Virus record (IMG/VR): IMGVR_UViG_3300048554_000122
Coordinates: 1 to 38,005 of that record
DNA length: 38,005 bases
Source: a virus
Strand: one strand, 5' to 3'
Below are positions 7,759 to 17,572 of this stretch, piece by piece. The position numbers were made by a program, and so were the translations under genes. Below the pieces are notes generated by a model that saw only the letters and a list, made by a program, of their open reading frames with translations, was not told where the DNA came from and ran no database searches. Positions within the stretch are counted from its first letter, which is position 1. Each line of letters opens with the position of its first letter.

Positions 7759-9990
7759 ATGGCTGAGAAAAGACGAGTAGTAGTACAGGGATTAGGAGGA
7801 GCAGTTCCATCTTTACAAGCAGCTATACCAGGAAGTGTAGGGCAAACTAGAACACAACTTCAACAAGCTACTCCTTGGCAAGAATCTAAACTAGGTCAAC
7901 TGTCTCAAGCTTTAGGTGTGGCAGTACAAGGTGTCGGGGAGTTAAAGCAGATAGGTGAACAACAACTTGAACGAGACATAGAAGATTTAGCAAGTAAAAG
8001 CCCTGAAGAGATAGAGAAACTTAAAAAGAATGCAGAAGGAGAGTTTGATAAGTTAACTAGGAAAGGTGGACTTAGGTGGCTTGCTTCTCCTGTTAACCAA
8101 GAAAGAAGAGCTAAAGCAGCAGGTTCTTTAATGAGTCGTGATTTAATATCACAGATTACATTAAGGTTAGAAAACCCTGAACAAGGTGACTCTGATTTAG
8201 GTGCAGATAAAATAGTACAACAACTACGAGATTCCTACATAGAGGCAAATCCTGGTATTAGAGATTCAACTTTAGCTATTGATGGGTTGCAAGAGTCTCT
8301 CAATAGAATAACTCCTAGCTTGAAGGTTAACTTTGAGAGAAAGATGTCAGCCGAGAACAGGAGAGAACAAGCACTTGCTACTACTGCTGGTTTGTATGAT
8401 TTCATAGATAATTTAAAAGATACAAATACTCTTGTTACTGGTGGAATATCCGACGGGTTTTATACAGAAGATTTTAAAAAGATATGGGAAGGATCAAATG
8501 CTCATAACGCTACAGAACAAAGAGCAATCCTTAAAGGAGCGTTAGGTTCTTTAGCTCGTAATGGAATGCAAGATGAAGCGGAGGAGTTGAGAATATGGGC
8601 TGCTTCTAATTTAAAGTTTGGCACAGCTAAAATGACTGAGATGGAACAGGATGAATTAGACGATTTCATTGACGATGTAGCAGAACAAGCTGAAGATAGG
8701 AATGATAGGGAAGAGAAAGAAACAGTAGAGCAAAAAGGAGCAGAGGCTTATAATGCTTTATTAGGCATAAACAACCCCAATATAGGTTACGGTCGTTTTA
8801 ACGGTGAGGAATATAAGACAGTAAGAGAGTTAACAGAAGCTGTCGATAATTATAGAGGAGACATAGATAGTGGTTTTATTTCGCCCACTGCGATGAGAAA
8901 ATTAAGCCAATCTTTTAGGTCTGATAGAGATAGGTACAGAGACCCTTTAGATTATTTAACAAACGAAGTATTTAGTAACACACAAAGGAGTTATCAAGAT
9001 ACTTTCGCAAGCGTAGAAGAACTTATTAGGGGTACATACGATAAAGCTTTTTTACAAAATCCTGAACTTCTTTATGAGTTTGATAGAGAGTTACAACAAG
9101 AGATATATGACTATACCAAACAAGTTGTATCAGAAAGCGAAGATAACGAAGTATTTCCTATGTCTAATAAGGTTGAAGCTTTTATTCGAAAAAGAGGAAA
9201 TGATAAACTTCAAGAATTAGAAAAGAAATATAAAGAACTAAACACAGTACAAGAAGAAAAAATAAAGAAACTGCCTACCATCACTTCAGGAGTAGAACCA
9301 TCTGAGAAGAACTTTTTAATGCCTGAAACCCTTGAAGAAAAAGTAATCAAAGGTTCAAACGATATGTCTGTGTTTTTAAATAAAGAAGTAGACGGACAGA
9401 AAAGAGGTCAATCTTATAGAAACTTAGTACTGCAAAGTGAAGAAGAACTTTTAAACATAGCAACAGGCAAGAGTAAAAAAGAACCTTTAATTAATAGGTT
9501 TAGAATGCCTGTTAGTTTTCAAGATGTTATTCCAACAAAATATCGGAAAGCTTTTAGCAGGGAATTAGGAGTTACATCATTACTAACTGAAACTTTTGTA
9601 GCGAAACTTGCAGACCCTTTTTCTCAAGAAGAAAGAGACGAAGCAAGTAAGGTGTTGATGATGAAATTTAACTTGAGTGGAGGTTTTCTAAAAAAAGAAA
9701 ATATAAGTAGTGGACGGTTTCCTGAAGCTCAAGGAGGAGGGACTTTAGATTTTAGGACTCTATCACCAGCTGTGCACATTGTTTTAAGCAAGCAAGAAAT
9801 TGATAAAGTAAAAGACATGGATTTAAATGAGATTACAACAAGCACTGATCCTCTTGTTATTTCTGTAAGAGAAACAGCTGAACGCATGGGACAGACAAAT
9901 GATTTACTTGCTTTAATATCTAGTCAAAAAGCTTTACTAGAAGATTATTCTAAAATACAAGGTTATACTTATCCTATAAAAAGATTTTAA
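7759..9990 (+). CDS. Internal virion protein, gp15-like
   Basis: A 743-residue helical protein, similar to T7 gp15 (747). In T7 it joins gp16 to make the periplasmic tube that carries DNA across the cell wall. It is recognised by size, position between the gp14- and gp16-like genes, long charged helices and the N-terminal segment 'WQESKLGQLSQALGVAVQG'. No enzymatic motif is visible. The AAGGAG run lies about 13 bases before the start, further than usual. Confidence 0.83.
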   Translation: MAEKRRVVVQGLGGAVPSLQAAIPGSVGQTRTQLQQATPWQESKLGQLSQALGVAVQGVGELKQIGEQQLERDIEDLASKSPEEIEKLKKNAEGEFDKLTRKGGLRWLASPVNQERRAKAAGSLMSRDLISQITLRLENPEQGDSDLGADKIVQQLRDSYIEANPGIRDSTLAIDGLQESLNRITPSLKVNFERKMSAENRREQALATTAGLYDFIDNLKDTNTLVTGGISDGFYTEDFKKIWEGSNAHNATEQRAILKGALGSLARNGMQDEAEELRIWAASNLKFGTAKMTEMEQDELDDFIDDVAEQAEDRNDREEKETVEQKGAEAYNALLGINNPNIGYGRFNGEEYKTVRELTEAVDNYRGDIDSGFISPTAMRKLSQSFRSDRDRYRDPLDYLTNEVFSNTQRSYQDTFASVEELIRGTYDKAFLQNPELLYEFDRELQQEIYDYTKQVVSESEDNEVFPMSNKVEAFIRKRGNDKLQELEKKYKELNTVQEEKIKKLPTITSGVEPSEKNFLMPETLEEKVIKGSNDMSVFLNKEVDGQKRGQSYRNLVLQSEEELLNIATGKSKKEPLINRFRMPVSFQDVIPTKYRKAFSRELGVTSLLTETFVAKLADPFSQEERDEASKVLMMKFNLSGGFLKKENISSGRFPEAQGGGTLDFRTLSPAVHIVLSKQEIDKVKDMDLNEITTSTDPLVISVRETAERMGQTNDLLALISSQKALLEDYSKIQGYTYPIKRF

Positions 9991-9995
9991 TAGTT

Positions 9996-12900
9996 ATGGC
10001 ATTACCAGGAAAACAAAGAGAACAAGATTTAACAGCAAGTTTAACTCCGTCTGTACAAATACCACAAGAAGAACCTCAGATAGTAGAGGAAGATTTAAGT
10101 TTCTTGGAAACTGCTGGTGATGTTCTCATCGCTCCTTTTAGGGGTATAGAGGGAATGCTTAACGGTGCGTATAACTTAGCTGATATGGCTACTTTTGATG
10201 TATTACCTGACTGGGATACTCGATTCTTAGGTACTTCTAAAACTACAGCAGGTTCTTTAGTGGAGGGTATATCTCAATTTGCTTCAGGTTTTGTTCCTAT
10301 CTTTGGTGCAGCTGGTAAAATAGGTGCGTTAGCTAAAGCAGGTACTGTTACTAGAGGTGTAGCTGCTGGTGCTGTTACTGATTTTGTAGCGTTCAAAGGA
10401 CAAGAAGATAGACTGTCTAATCTTATACAACAATTTCCAGAGTTACAAAATCCAGTTACTGAGTTCTTAGCACACGATGCTAATGAGTCTGAAGTAGAAG
10501 GTAGGTTGAAAAATGTACTAGAAGGTTTAATACTAGAAGGTGCTATCGGAGGTACTGTTGCTTTGTTCATGAAGTCTCTTAGAGCTTTAAAAGCAGGTAA
10601 GAAAGTAAGAGATGTAGATGGTGGTAATGCTGATGAAGTTAATAAAGCTACTTCCGATTCATTAGAAGGTGGTAAAGCTTTTTCTGAAATACCTAGTTTT
10701 ATTGATGAATCAACAGCTATACAAAAAGAATTAGACCAAGACAAAACTAGGCTAGATGAGTTGTTAAAGAAGAAAGAAGAAGGTAAGGCTACTGGAGCTG
10801 ATGAGACTAGAATCTCTATGCTTGAAAACCGTATAGAAGGTAAAGAAGCTGATCTTCGTGTGTTAGGCGATGTTAGAACTGCCGATGTAAAGGATAGGGT
10901 AAGAGTAGCAGAAGAAAGAGAACTGCAAGAAAAGTTAGATTTAGTAGAAGACTCAGTCGATGATTTAGAAGAAGCAATAGAGTTAGTACCGTACAACACT
11001 TACGAAGATTTAGGTCGGATTGATCTTGCTCCTAGAGGAGCTGATAAGTTAAAAAACAGATTAATTAAAAAGTTCCCTTTGAAGGGAGCTGATTTAGAAG
11101 ATGCAGCAGAAGTAGAAAAATTTATTGATGTATTAGGTAAAAGATTTTTTGGGGATGTCCATTTATCAATTACCAATAAAATAGATTCAGCAGGTTTGTA
11201 TGAATGGGGAAGTAATATTGTCAAGATTCGTCAAGATGTTGTAGAGGGAGGCGGATTAAAACGAACAGCTATACACGAATTGTGGCACAGTCTTAGTCGT
11301 TATTTACCTGAAAAAGATGTAACAGCTTTTACTAAACAATTTGAAGCAGAGCGTAGGAAATATATAGAAAGCTTTGGTGTAACTTTAGATGAGGGTGTTG
11401 ATCCTTCTAGTTTATTAAAAAAGGAGATACCTAAAGAACTAAAACTATTTCTTGAAGGGAAGCGTTCAGGTTTTAACGAAAGAAACTACAGGTTTAAAAA
11501 TGTAGATGAATATTTTGCGGAGGAAATGACAGATGAATTTCTTCGCAGGTCATCGGCAGGAGAATTTGATAGAGCAGCTCTACGTACTCCCAAGACTGTT
11601 ATACAAGATATAGCTGTTATATTAAAAGATATTTTTGCATCTATTAAAGCTAAACTAGGAATAGATCAAAGAAGAAAAATATTTAATGACTTTCTAGCTG
11701 AAAGGAAACTTGTTAAAAAGCGTTCTCAATATTTTGAAGGTCCAATGAGACCTGATGGAAAACCAGGAGATGTAGCTGAACTACCTGACTTTAAACCTAA
11801 GATAAAGACAGACCCTGAGTGGCAGCAATGGACAAACGCTGTGTTAAAAGGAGAAAGTCCTACGCTACCTAGATTAGAAGTTGTAGGTGATATTGACTCA
11901 GCTCATAAGATACTAACAGAAAAGTATTCTAATAATCCTGAGTTATTAAAGAAGTTTGATGAAGCACCTGCTGATTTCTTAGATGAAGATTTAACAGCTT
12001 TGTTTGAAATGGGTGCTCAGTCTATTAAAGACCGTAGAAAGATTCGAGTAGAAAGCGAGATATTCAAAGACTTGTTAAAAGGTTCTAACGAACGCTTAAT
12101 GAAAGCTGTTAAAGAATTTGAAGATACAGAAAGCTTACAATCAGAAGCAGCATTGAGAAATCAGTTGAGCGAGTTTGTAGAGATATATGATTACTACAGG
12201 CAGATGGGTTCTGAGGATTCTAAGAATCTTGCGATGCGTAGACAGAAGAAACCTATATCTAGAAAGATAGGGTTAGAGAAAAGCGAGTTACAAAATACTG
12301 CTCTTGTAAGAGAATTTCTTAACAACCAAGCAGGTGGTATGTCTCCTAAGAAAGCTGTTGAACTAATTAAAGAGATGTACGATCCTAATAACCCTGAAGC
12401 TACTATAAGAAAAGTATTAGGGATAGCCAAAAAGGCACAAGGAAAAAGCTTGTTAGATATGACCACTGAATATTGGATTAACTCCATCCTTAGTGGACCT
12501 AGAACACAAGCTGTCAATGTACTCGGTAATATTTTAACTCAGGTATTAGGTGCAGCAGAGATGACAGCAGGTGCGGTGCTTAGTGGAAATATGCCGTTAG
12601 CTAAAGCTGCGTTAGCTCTTAGTTTTGATGTGAAGTTATATCTTGAGGCTTTTTCAGCTGCGGGTAAAACATTAATAACAGGAAGAGAAGTCTTGGATGT
12701 AGGCAGTAGAACAATGGAATCATCTAGACAAGCTATAGGTGAGTCGATTGATTTTGCTCCTTTCGGATTCGGTAGTAAAAATATAGACAGAAATGCTATA
12801 AACACATTAGGCACAGTAATTAATCTCCCTGCAAGAGGTTTGTTGACTGGGGATGAATTCTTTAAACAAGTAGCTTTTAGAAGAGCTGCTCGATTGAAGG

Positions 12901-14498
12901 CAGGTATGGAAGCTATTAATTCAGGAATGTCTGACTCTAAAGAAATAGCTAAATATGTTGAGGATAAACTAAATAAAGTAGTTACCGTAGGTGGACAAGT
13001 TATGTCTGAAGAAGCTTTAATAAGAGAAGCTACAAAACAAGCAGATAAGTTAGGTTTAGTAGGTCAAAAGTTTGCTAAGAAAAGAGCTGCTCACATTAAG
13101 AAGTATGTTGATGACAACTTTGATGAAGATGCTTCTAACCTTGCTGCTTATGCTTTAGAAGAAGCTAAATACTTCACACACACTAGAGAGTTAGAAGAAG
13201 GGACTTTAGGAAAAGGGATACAAAACCTAACTAAGAACTTTGCGTTTGCTAGATTTGTTTTACCTTTTGTCCGTACTCCTTCAAACCTTTTGAGTTTTGC
13301 TTTAGAAAGGTCTCCTTTAGGTTTTCCTTATAGGATTCCAGGAACAAATAAAAAATTAAATGTACCTGGGTTAAGATCAGAGGCTGAAGCTATGAGGGAG
13401 GGTTTAAAGTCTAGTGATCCTGTAATTCAAGCAGCAGCGAGAGGTAAGATTGTAACAGCGTTTGCAGGTGCAGGTTTGTTTTACGAGATGGTGTTTAATA
13501 ATAATAACACCTTACCTCTTATTACAGGAGGTGGACCTAAAGATGAAAAACAAAAGAAGATATTACAAGAGACTGGTTGGAGACCTTATAGTATAAAAAT
13601 AGGAGATACATATTACGATTACAAGAAGTTAGACCCTATAGCGACTATACTCGGCATCGTTGCTGATATGAGCGAGATGATGAAGGAAAATGAAGAAGCT
13701 AACGAAGAAGGAGTAGAGCAAGTCGGAATTGCGTTGGCAACAGCTTTATCTAGGAATGTAGCTAATAAATCTTACCTAGCAGGTGTTCAGTTGTGGGCAG
13801 AAGCTTTACAAGACCCTGACAGGTTTGGGGAAAGATTAGGTAGAAACTATGTTAGTTCTTTTGTTCCTAATGTACTATCTCAAATGCAAGACTATGATAA
13901 ACAATCCATGAGAGAAGTAAGGGATGTTGCGGATGCTATACTTAAAAAACTTCCTGGAGGTAGAGATATGCTTGATCCTAAAAGAAACATATTGGGAGAA
14001 GAGAAAATAATTGATTACGGCACAATTGGATTTATGAATCCTATCGGAGCGTCAAAAGAAAAAGACGATGCAATCTTACAGGAAATGGCAGATTTACAAT
14101 ATGCGTTCAGACAGCCTAGTCCTAAAATATCAGGAGGGAATGTAAACCTGTTAGATTTTGTTAACAACAGAGGAAGAACAGCTTACGATAGAAGTCTTGA
14201 TCTATTACAAACAGTAACAGTAGGAGGTCGGACTTTAAGGCAAACTTTGAAACGATTAATAAAATCTTCCCAATATCAACGGCTTCCTGGTTATTCTGCT
14301 GAAGTAGGAGTTGATAGTCCTAGAGTACAAGAGATAAATAAAGTATTAAAGCGTTTCAGAAAGATAGCTAAAAGAGAAATGTTAAAAGAATTTCCTGATG
14401 TAGCAACACAAATAAACAATGTAGATCGTGCCTTAAAACTTAACAGGCAAGGTGTCAACAGGCAAGAAGTGCTTGAACTTTTACAACAAACAAATTAA
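9996..14498 (+). CDS. Large internal virion (ejection) protein, gp16-like, with HExxH motif
   Basis: A 1500-residue protein, longer than T7 gp16 (1318), in the gp16 position. Residues about 36-200 contain several hydrophobic segments. Residues about 240-330 are a charged coiled coil. At residues 427-431 the sequence reads HELWH, an HExxH zinc-peptidase motif preceded by 'KRTAI'. About 75 residues later 'DEYFAEEM' (Glu505, Glu509, Glu510) could supply the third metal ligand of a gluzincin. I saw no clear lytic-transglycosylase domain of the kind found at the N-terminus of T7 gp16. The C-terminal third, including 'TGWRPYSIKIGDTYYDYKKL' (about residue 1189 on), resembles large ejection proteins of marine podoviruses. 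A virion-borne peptidase that cuts peptidoglycan bridges or envelope proteins during DNA entry is an inference. Confidence 0.85.
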   Translation: MALPGKQREQDLTASLTPSVQIPQEEPQIVEEDLSFLETAGDVLIAPFRGIEGMLNGAYNLADMATFDVLPDWDTRFLGTSKTTAGSLVEGISQFASGFVPIFGAAGKIGALAKAGTVTRGVAAGAVTDFVAFKGQEDRLSNLIQQFPELQNPVTEFLAHDANESEVEGRLKNVLEGLILEGAIGGTVALFMKSLRALKAGKKVRDVDGGNADEVNKATSDSLEGGKAFSEIPSFIDESTAIQKELDQDKTRLDELLKKKEEGKATGADETRISMLENRIEGKEADLRVLGDVRTADVKDRVRVAEERELQEKLDLVEDSVDDLEEAIELVPYNTYEDLGRIDLAPRGADKLKNRLIKKFPLKGADLEDAAEVEKFIDVLGKRFFGDVHLSITNKIDSAGLYEWGSNIVKIRQDVVEGGGLKRTAIHELWHSLSRYLPEKDVTAFTKQFEAERRKYIESFGVTLDEGVDPSSLLKKEIPKELKLFLEGKRSGFNERNYRFKNVDEYFAEEMTDEFLRRSSAGEFDRAALRTPKTVIQDIAVILKDIFASIKAKLGIDQRRKIFNDFLAERKLVKKRSQYFEGPMRPDGKPGDVAELPDFKPKIKTDPEWQQWTNAVLKGESPTLPRLEVVGDIDSAHKILTEKYSNNPELLKKFDEAPADFLDEDLTALFEMGAQSIKDRRKIRVESEIFKDLLKGSNERLMKAVKEFEDTESLQSEAALRNQLSEFVEIYDYYRQMGSEDSKNLAMRRQKKPISRKIGLEKSELQNTALVREFLNNQAGGMSPKKAVELIKEMYDPNNPEATIRKVLGIAKKAQGKSLLDMTTEYWINSILSGPRTQAVNVLGNILTQVLGAAEMTAGAVLSGNMPLAKAALALSFDVKLYLEAFSAAGKTLITGREVLDVGSRTMESSRQAIGESIDFAPFGFGSKNIDRNAINTLGTVINLPARGLLTGDEFFKQVAFRRAARLKAGMEAINSGMSDSKEIAKYVEDKLNKVVTVGGQVMSEEALIREATKQADKLGLVGQKFAKKRAAHIKKYVDDNFDEDASNLAAYALEEAKYFTHTRELEEGTLGKGIQNLTKNFAFARFVLPFVRTPSNLLSFALERSPLGFPYRIPGTNKKLNVPGLRSEAEAMREGLKSSDPVIQAAARGKIVTAFAGAGLFYEMVFNNNNTLPLITGGGPKDEKQKKILQETGWRPYSIKIGDTYYDYKKLDPIATILGIVADMSEMMKENEEANEEGVEQVGIALATALSRNVANKSYLAGVQLWAEALQDPDRFGERLGRNYVSSFVPNVLSQMQDYDKQSMREVRDVADAILKKLPGGRDMLDPKRNILGEEKIIDYGTIGFMNPIGASKEKDDAILQEMADLQYAFRQPSPKISGGNVNLLDFVNNRGRTAYDRSLDLLQTVTVGGRTLRQTLKRLIKSSQYQRLPGYSAEVGVDSPRVQEINKVLKRFRKIAKREMLKEFPDVATQINNVDRALKLNRQGVNRQEVLELLQQTN

Positions 14499-14510
14499 TA
14501 ATAGATTACC

Positions 14511-16331
14511 ATGGCTAATACATACGTAGACTACACAGTTGGAGCAGGTCAAACAGACTTTGCATTTTCTTTTCCTTATCTTGATGACACTCATGTAGTT
14601 GTACAATTAGACGATTCAACAGGCAGTTCTCCAGGAGGTAAGTTTTATACTGTCTCTACAGGAGATTACACTATTATAACATCTCCTTCTGCTCTTATCA
14701 GATTTACTACTGCTCCTGAGACTGGTGCTAGGATAAGAATTAAAAGAGACAGTGCATCTGATACTGCTCTAGTAGACTTTGAGAACGGTAGTGTACTTAC
14801 TGAAGTAGAACTAGACCGTGCTTACTTACACAACTTATATCTTAACGAAGAGATAGAAGAAGGTAGTGGTAAGAACACAATGACCAAAGACCCTGTTGAT
14901 GGGAACTACGACGCTGATTTAGCTAAGATTAAGAACCTTGCTGATCCTACAAACCCTCAAGATGCTGTAACTAAGAACTACGCAGATACTACTTTTGTTG
15001 ATGTTGCTGGTGATACGATGACTGGTAACTTGGACATGGGTGCTAATAAAGTCACTTCCTCTGCTGCTCCTAGTACAGGTAATGATCTTACTAACAAGAC
15101 TTATGTAGACGGACAAGACGCACTACAAGTTACTAAAGCTGGTGACAATATGACAGGTGACTTGGCTATGGGAGGTAACATGGTCAGTGGTCTAGGTGCT
15201 CCTATTAGTAGCGATCACTCTGCTCGTAAAGGTTATGTAGATCAACAAGATGCTTTACAAGTTAACAAGAGTGGAGATTCTATGTCAGGTAACTTGGATA
15301 TGCAGACAAATGATATTCAAAATGTTGATAAAGTTACAGGTTTAATTGCCCCTGCTAGTGGTAGTCACGCTACGAACAAGACTTATGTAGACGCTCAGAT
15401 AGCTACTACTCTAGCTACAGGTGTTGCAGGTGGTCCTATTAATACAGTTAACATTGCAGATGATGCTGTTACTGCTGATAAGCTTGCCAACACTGCTGTT
15501 ACTCCAGGGTCTTATACTGCGACTAATCTTACAGTAGATGCACAAGGAAGGATTACAGCTGCCGCTAATGGTAGTGCTTCTCCTACAGCTGCGGATGTTA
15601 AAACCTTATATGAAAGCAACGCTAACACTAATGAATTTGACGATGCAGAACAATCTAAACTTGCAGGTATTGCAGCAGGTGCAACGGTTAACTCTAGTGA
15701 TGCTACTTTATTAGCAAGAGCTAATCACACAGGCACTCAACTTGCTTCTACTATATCTGATTTTGACACAGCTGTTTCTAGTAATGCTGCTGTTGCAGCT
15801 AATACAGCTAAAGTTACTAATGCGACACACACTGGTGATGTTACAGGTTCTACTGCTCTTACGCTTTCAGACGGTGTTGTTACAGCTGCTAAGATAAGTT
15901 CTACAGACACAGAGTTAAACTATGTTAACGGTGGTGTAGGTATTGGCACTTTGAATGAAACAGGATACGATCTAACTGCACAAAAAGTAAGGTTAAAGGG
16001 AGAGTCACTTCAGCTCTATTTAAAAGATACAACAGCAGCAGAAAATCCATCCGAAATGGCTATATCTTTGAATGAACACGCATTGAGATTTGGATGGCAA
16101 GACGGTGAGGCAACACAAGCGTTTACTATTTTTGAAAGAAACCTTGCGATTGCTGGTGGTACTGTAGCACAAATGCCAACCGCAGTCGCTGATGGAGCTT
16201 TAGCTGGTAATATTGCTTATGTATCTAATGGGAACTCAGGTAACCCTTGTCTAGCGATGTACACAGGAACAGCAGGGGCAGGTGGTTCTTGGAAAGTATT
16301 AGCAGCACCAGGAGCAGCTATATCATCTTAA
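14511..16331 (+). CDS. Tail fibre protein (gp17-like N-terminus)
   Basis: A 606-residue fibre. Residues 1-125 match the T7 gp17 N-terminal domain that docks the fibre to the tail ('DFAFSFPYL', 'IRFTTAP', 'ELDRAYLHNLYL'). Residues about 165-300 contain three diverged repeats of the form GDxMxGxLDM followed by 'NKTYVD' or 'RKGYVD', a shaft repeat of phage fibres. Residues 300-480 are Ala/Thr/Asn-rich, and the C-terminal part (about 500-606) is a separate beta-rich tip that should contact the host receptor. No intramolecular chaperone motif was recognised. Confidence 0.92.
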   Translation: MANTYVDYTVGAGQTDFAFSFPYLDDTHVVVQLDDSTGSSPGGKFYTVSTGDYTIITSPSALIRFTTAPETGARIRIKRDSASDTALVDFENGSVLTEVELDRAYLHNLYLNEEIEEGSGKNTMTKDPVDGNYDADLAKIKNLADPTNPQDAVTKNYADTTFVDVAGDTMTGNLDMGANKVTSSAAPSTGNDLTNKTYVDGQDALQVTKAGDNMTGDLAMGGNMVSGLGAPISSDHSARKGYVDQQDALQVNKSGDSMSGNLDMQTNDIQNVDKVTGLIAPASGSHATNKTYVDAQIATTLATGVAGGPINTVNIADDAVTADKLANTAVTPGSYTATNLTVDAQGRITAAANGSASPTAADVKTLYESNANTNEFDDAEQSKLAGIAAGATVNSSDATLLARANHTGTQLASTISDFDTAVSSNAAVAANTAKVTNATHTGDVTGSTALTLSDGVVTAAKISSTDTELNYVNGGVGIGTLNETGYDLTAQKVRLKGESLQLYLKDTTAAENPSEMAISLNEHALRFGWQDGEATQAFTIFERNLAIAGGTVAQMPTAVADGALAGNIAYVSNGNSGNPCLAMYTGTAGAGGSWKVLAAPGAAISS

Positions 16332-16335
16332 TCTA

Positions 16336-16587
16336 ATGCCAGAAACAATATCACACTTTCTCGACACTGCTCTAGCTGTTATACTTGGAGTCATTGGTTG
16401 GATGATTAAAAAGCTTACAGATCGCTTGGAAAAAGATGAAGAGCGTCTAACTAAGATTGAAGTAGAACTAGCTACCCAAAGAGAACGAGACACTGCTGTG
16501 GAGAATAGAATGAGTGGTCTTGAAACTACGGTTAAAGAGATTAACGGTAAACTAGATAGAATGATGGAGATGTTAATGAAAAAATGA
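16336..16587 (+). CDS. Membrane-anchored coiled-coil protein; holin candidate by position
   Basis: An 83-residue protein with one membrane segment (about residues 8-25, 'DTALAVILGVIGWMIKKL') and then a long charged coiled coil. It directly follows the tail fibre, where T7 has the class II holin gp17.5. The single span and small size fit a holin or a pinholin-like protein. The long coil also resembles haemolysin-XhlA-type and phage membrane proteins of unknown role. Its stop overlaps the next start (ATGA). Confidence 0.55.
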   Translation: MPETISHFLDTALAVILGVIGWMIKKLTDRLEKDEERLTKIEVELATQRERDTAVENRMSGLETTVKEINGKLDRMMEMLMKK

Positions 16588-16706
16588 AAAAAGGACTATA
16601 CGCAAACATAAACAGAAGAAGAAAGCTAGGCATTAGTCGTAGCAAAAGCAAATCTACTATATCACCTCAGTCATACGCTAATATGAAGGGTGGGTTTAAA
16701 AAGTAA
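16584..16706 (+). CDS. Small basic conserved phage protein
   Basis: A 40-residue protein, translationally coupled to the previous gene by an ATGA overlap. It begins 'MKKGLYANINRRRK', followed by Ser/Lys repeats and 'SYANMKGGFKK'. The 'KKGLYANI' opening is shared with very small basic proteins in many phages of unknown function. The strong positive charge suggests nucleic-acid contact, either packaging-related or as a minor virion component. Confidence 0.7.
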   Translation: MKKGLYANINRRRKLGISRSKSKSTISPQSYANMKGGFKK

Positions 16707-16710
16707 CAGT

Positions 16711-16953
16711 ATGGCTAGAAGTGTATCACTATCTCTAGGTAGAGGTGAGAAGAGTCGTAAAGGAGGTCTCACTAAGAAAGGAAGGGATAAGTATAACAAG
16801 GCTACAGGTTCTAACTTAAAAGCCCCTCAACCTGGTGGTGGTCCTAGAAAGCGTAGCTTCTGTGCTCGTATGAGTGGTAACAAAGGACCAATGAAAGATA
16901 GTAAAGGTAGACCCACTAGAAAAGCTTTAGCTCTTAGAAGGTGGAAGTGTTAA
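16711..16953 (+). CDS. Conserved basic phage protein (DUF6321-like)
   Basis: An 80-residue protein with many Lys and Arg residues. Its pattern is 'RGEKSRKGGLTKKGRDKYN', then 'LKAPQPGGG', 'SFCARMSG' and a C-terminal 'KALALRRWKC'. This set recurs almost unchanged in many phages next to terminase or fibre genes. I believe it is catalogued as DUF6321. Its function is unknown. Two Cys (in SFCARM and at the last residue) are part of the conserved pattern. The start at 16711 is preferred over an upstream in-frame ATG because the family begins at 'MARS'. Confidence 0.8.
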   Translation: MARSVSLSLGRGEKSRKGGLTKKGRDKYNKATGSNLKAPQPGGGPRKRSFCARMSGNKGPMKDSKGRPTRKALALRRWKC

Positions 16954-16966
16954 AGAAGTCCATGAG

Positions 16967-17275
16967 ATGAAAGAGATAAACGCAAACGCATCCGCTAAAG
17001 TACAACTCGCTTTTGCTGCGAAGGTAATTGCCTTGGTCGGGACGTGTGTTTGGGGATATTCTGTAATTGTCAATCGACTAAATACTATTGAAATGGATAT
17101 AGCTAGGATTCAACATGAGCTTTCTTTAAATTCCGAATTCAGGATAAAATGGCCGCGTGGCGAGATCGGAGCTTTACCTGCTGACGCTACCCAAGATATG
17201 AACATTGAACACCTAAAGACTAGGGTGAATAAACTAGACGAGCACGTAGACAAGTTGCGTTACGGTGTTGAGTAG
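16967..17275 (+). CDS. Type II membrane protein with coiled coil
   Basis: A 102-residue protein. It has a cytoplasmic-type N-terminus, a membrane span at about residues 17-36 and a helical C-terminal part. The 'EFRIKWPRGEIGALPADA' segment (about 57-74) is a signature of a phage family found beside terminase genes, with no assigned role. The topology is compatible with an inner-membrane spanin subunit (Rz type), and T7 places Rz (18.5) between the two terminase genes. However, no embedded Rz1-like lipoprotein frame was seen here. Confidence 0.65.
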   Translation: MKEINANASAKVQLAFAAKVIALVGTCVWGYSVIVNRLNTIEMDIARIQHELSLNSEFRIKWPRGEIGALPADATQDMNIEHLKTRVNKLDEHVDKLRYGVE

Positions 17276-17290
17276 AGAAGAATAACAACT

Positions 17291-17530
17291 ATGAAAACAA
17301 GAGAAGAACTAGGTAACTTACACATCCTTCTAACAGATACTTTAAGTAAAGGTATTCAATTAATGCAAGCAACTGAAGAGTATAACCCTGCTTTACTTAA
17401 CTGTGCCAGGCAACATTTAAAAGATAACGATGTAATTCTTATGAGTGGTAAAGATACTCCACTTAATGACTTGCTAGGAGAAGTGTTACCTTTTGAAGAG
17501 AACCCTGAACTTAAAGAAAAGATTAAGTAA
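17291..17530 (+). CDS. Terminase small subunit (gp18-like)
   Basis: A 79-residue protein, close in size to T7 gp18 (89). It lies immediately upstream of the large terminase, as in T7. The helical sequence with 'YNPALLNCARQHLKDNDVIL' (about residues 35-54) fits the family pattern of an N-terminal oligomerising region and a short C-terminal tail. It would recognise concatemeric DNA and regulate the packaging motor. The assignment depends on position and this segment. Confidence 0.72.
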   Translation: MKTREELGNLHILLTDTLSKGIQLMQATEEYNPALLNCARQHLKDNDVILMSGKDTPLNDLLGEVLPFEENPELKEKIK

Positions 17531-17572
17531 TTACAGTTATAACACCGAAAGAGAGAGAGAGAGAGTTGAAGT

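Noticed and set aside
10274-10999. Long minus-strand open frame of 241 codons opposite the ejection protein
   Set aside because: It is the antisense shadow of a strongly supported gene, is Ser/Leu-rich in the way such shadows are, and has no recognisable motif or ribosome site.
17549-17565. GA dinucleotide run before the large terminase as a microsatellite-like switch
   Set aside because: It is short and fits a degenerate purine-rich ribosome site; no sign of phase-dependent coding.
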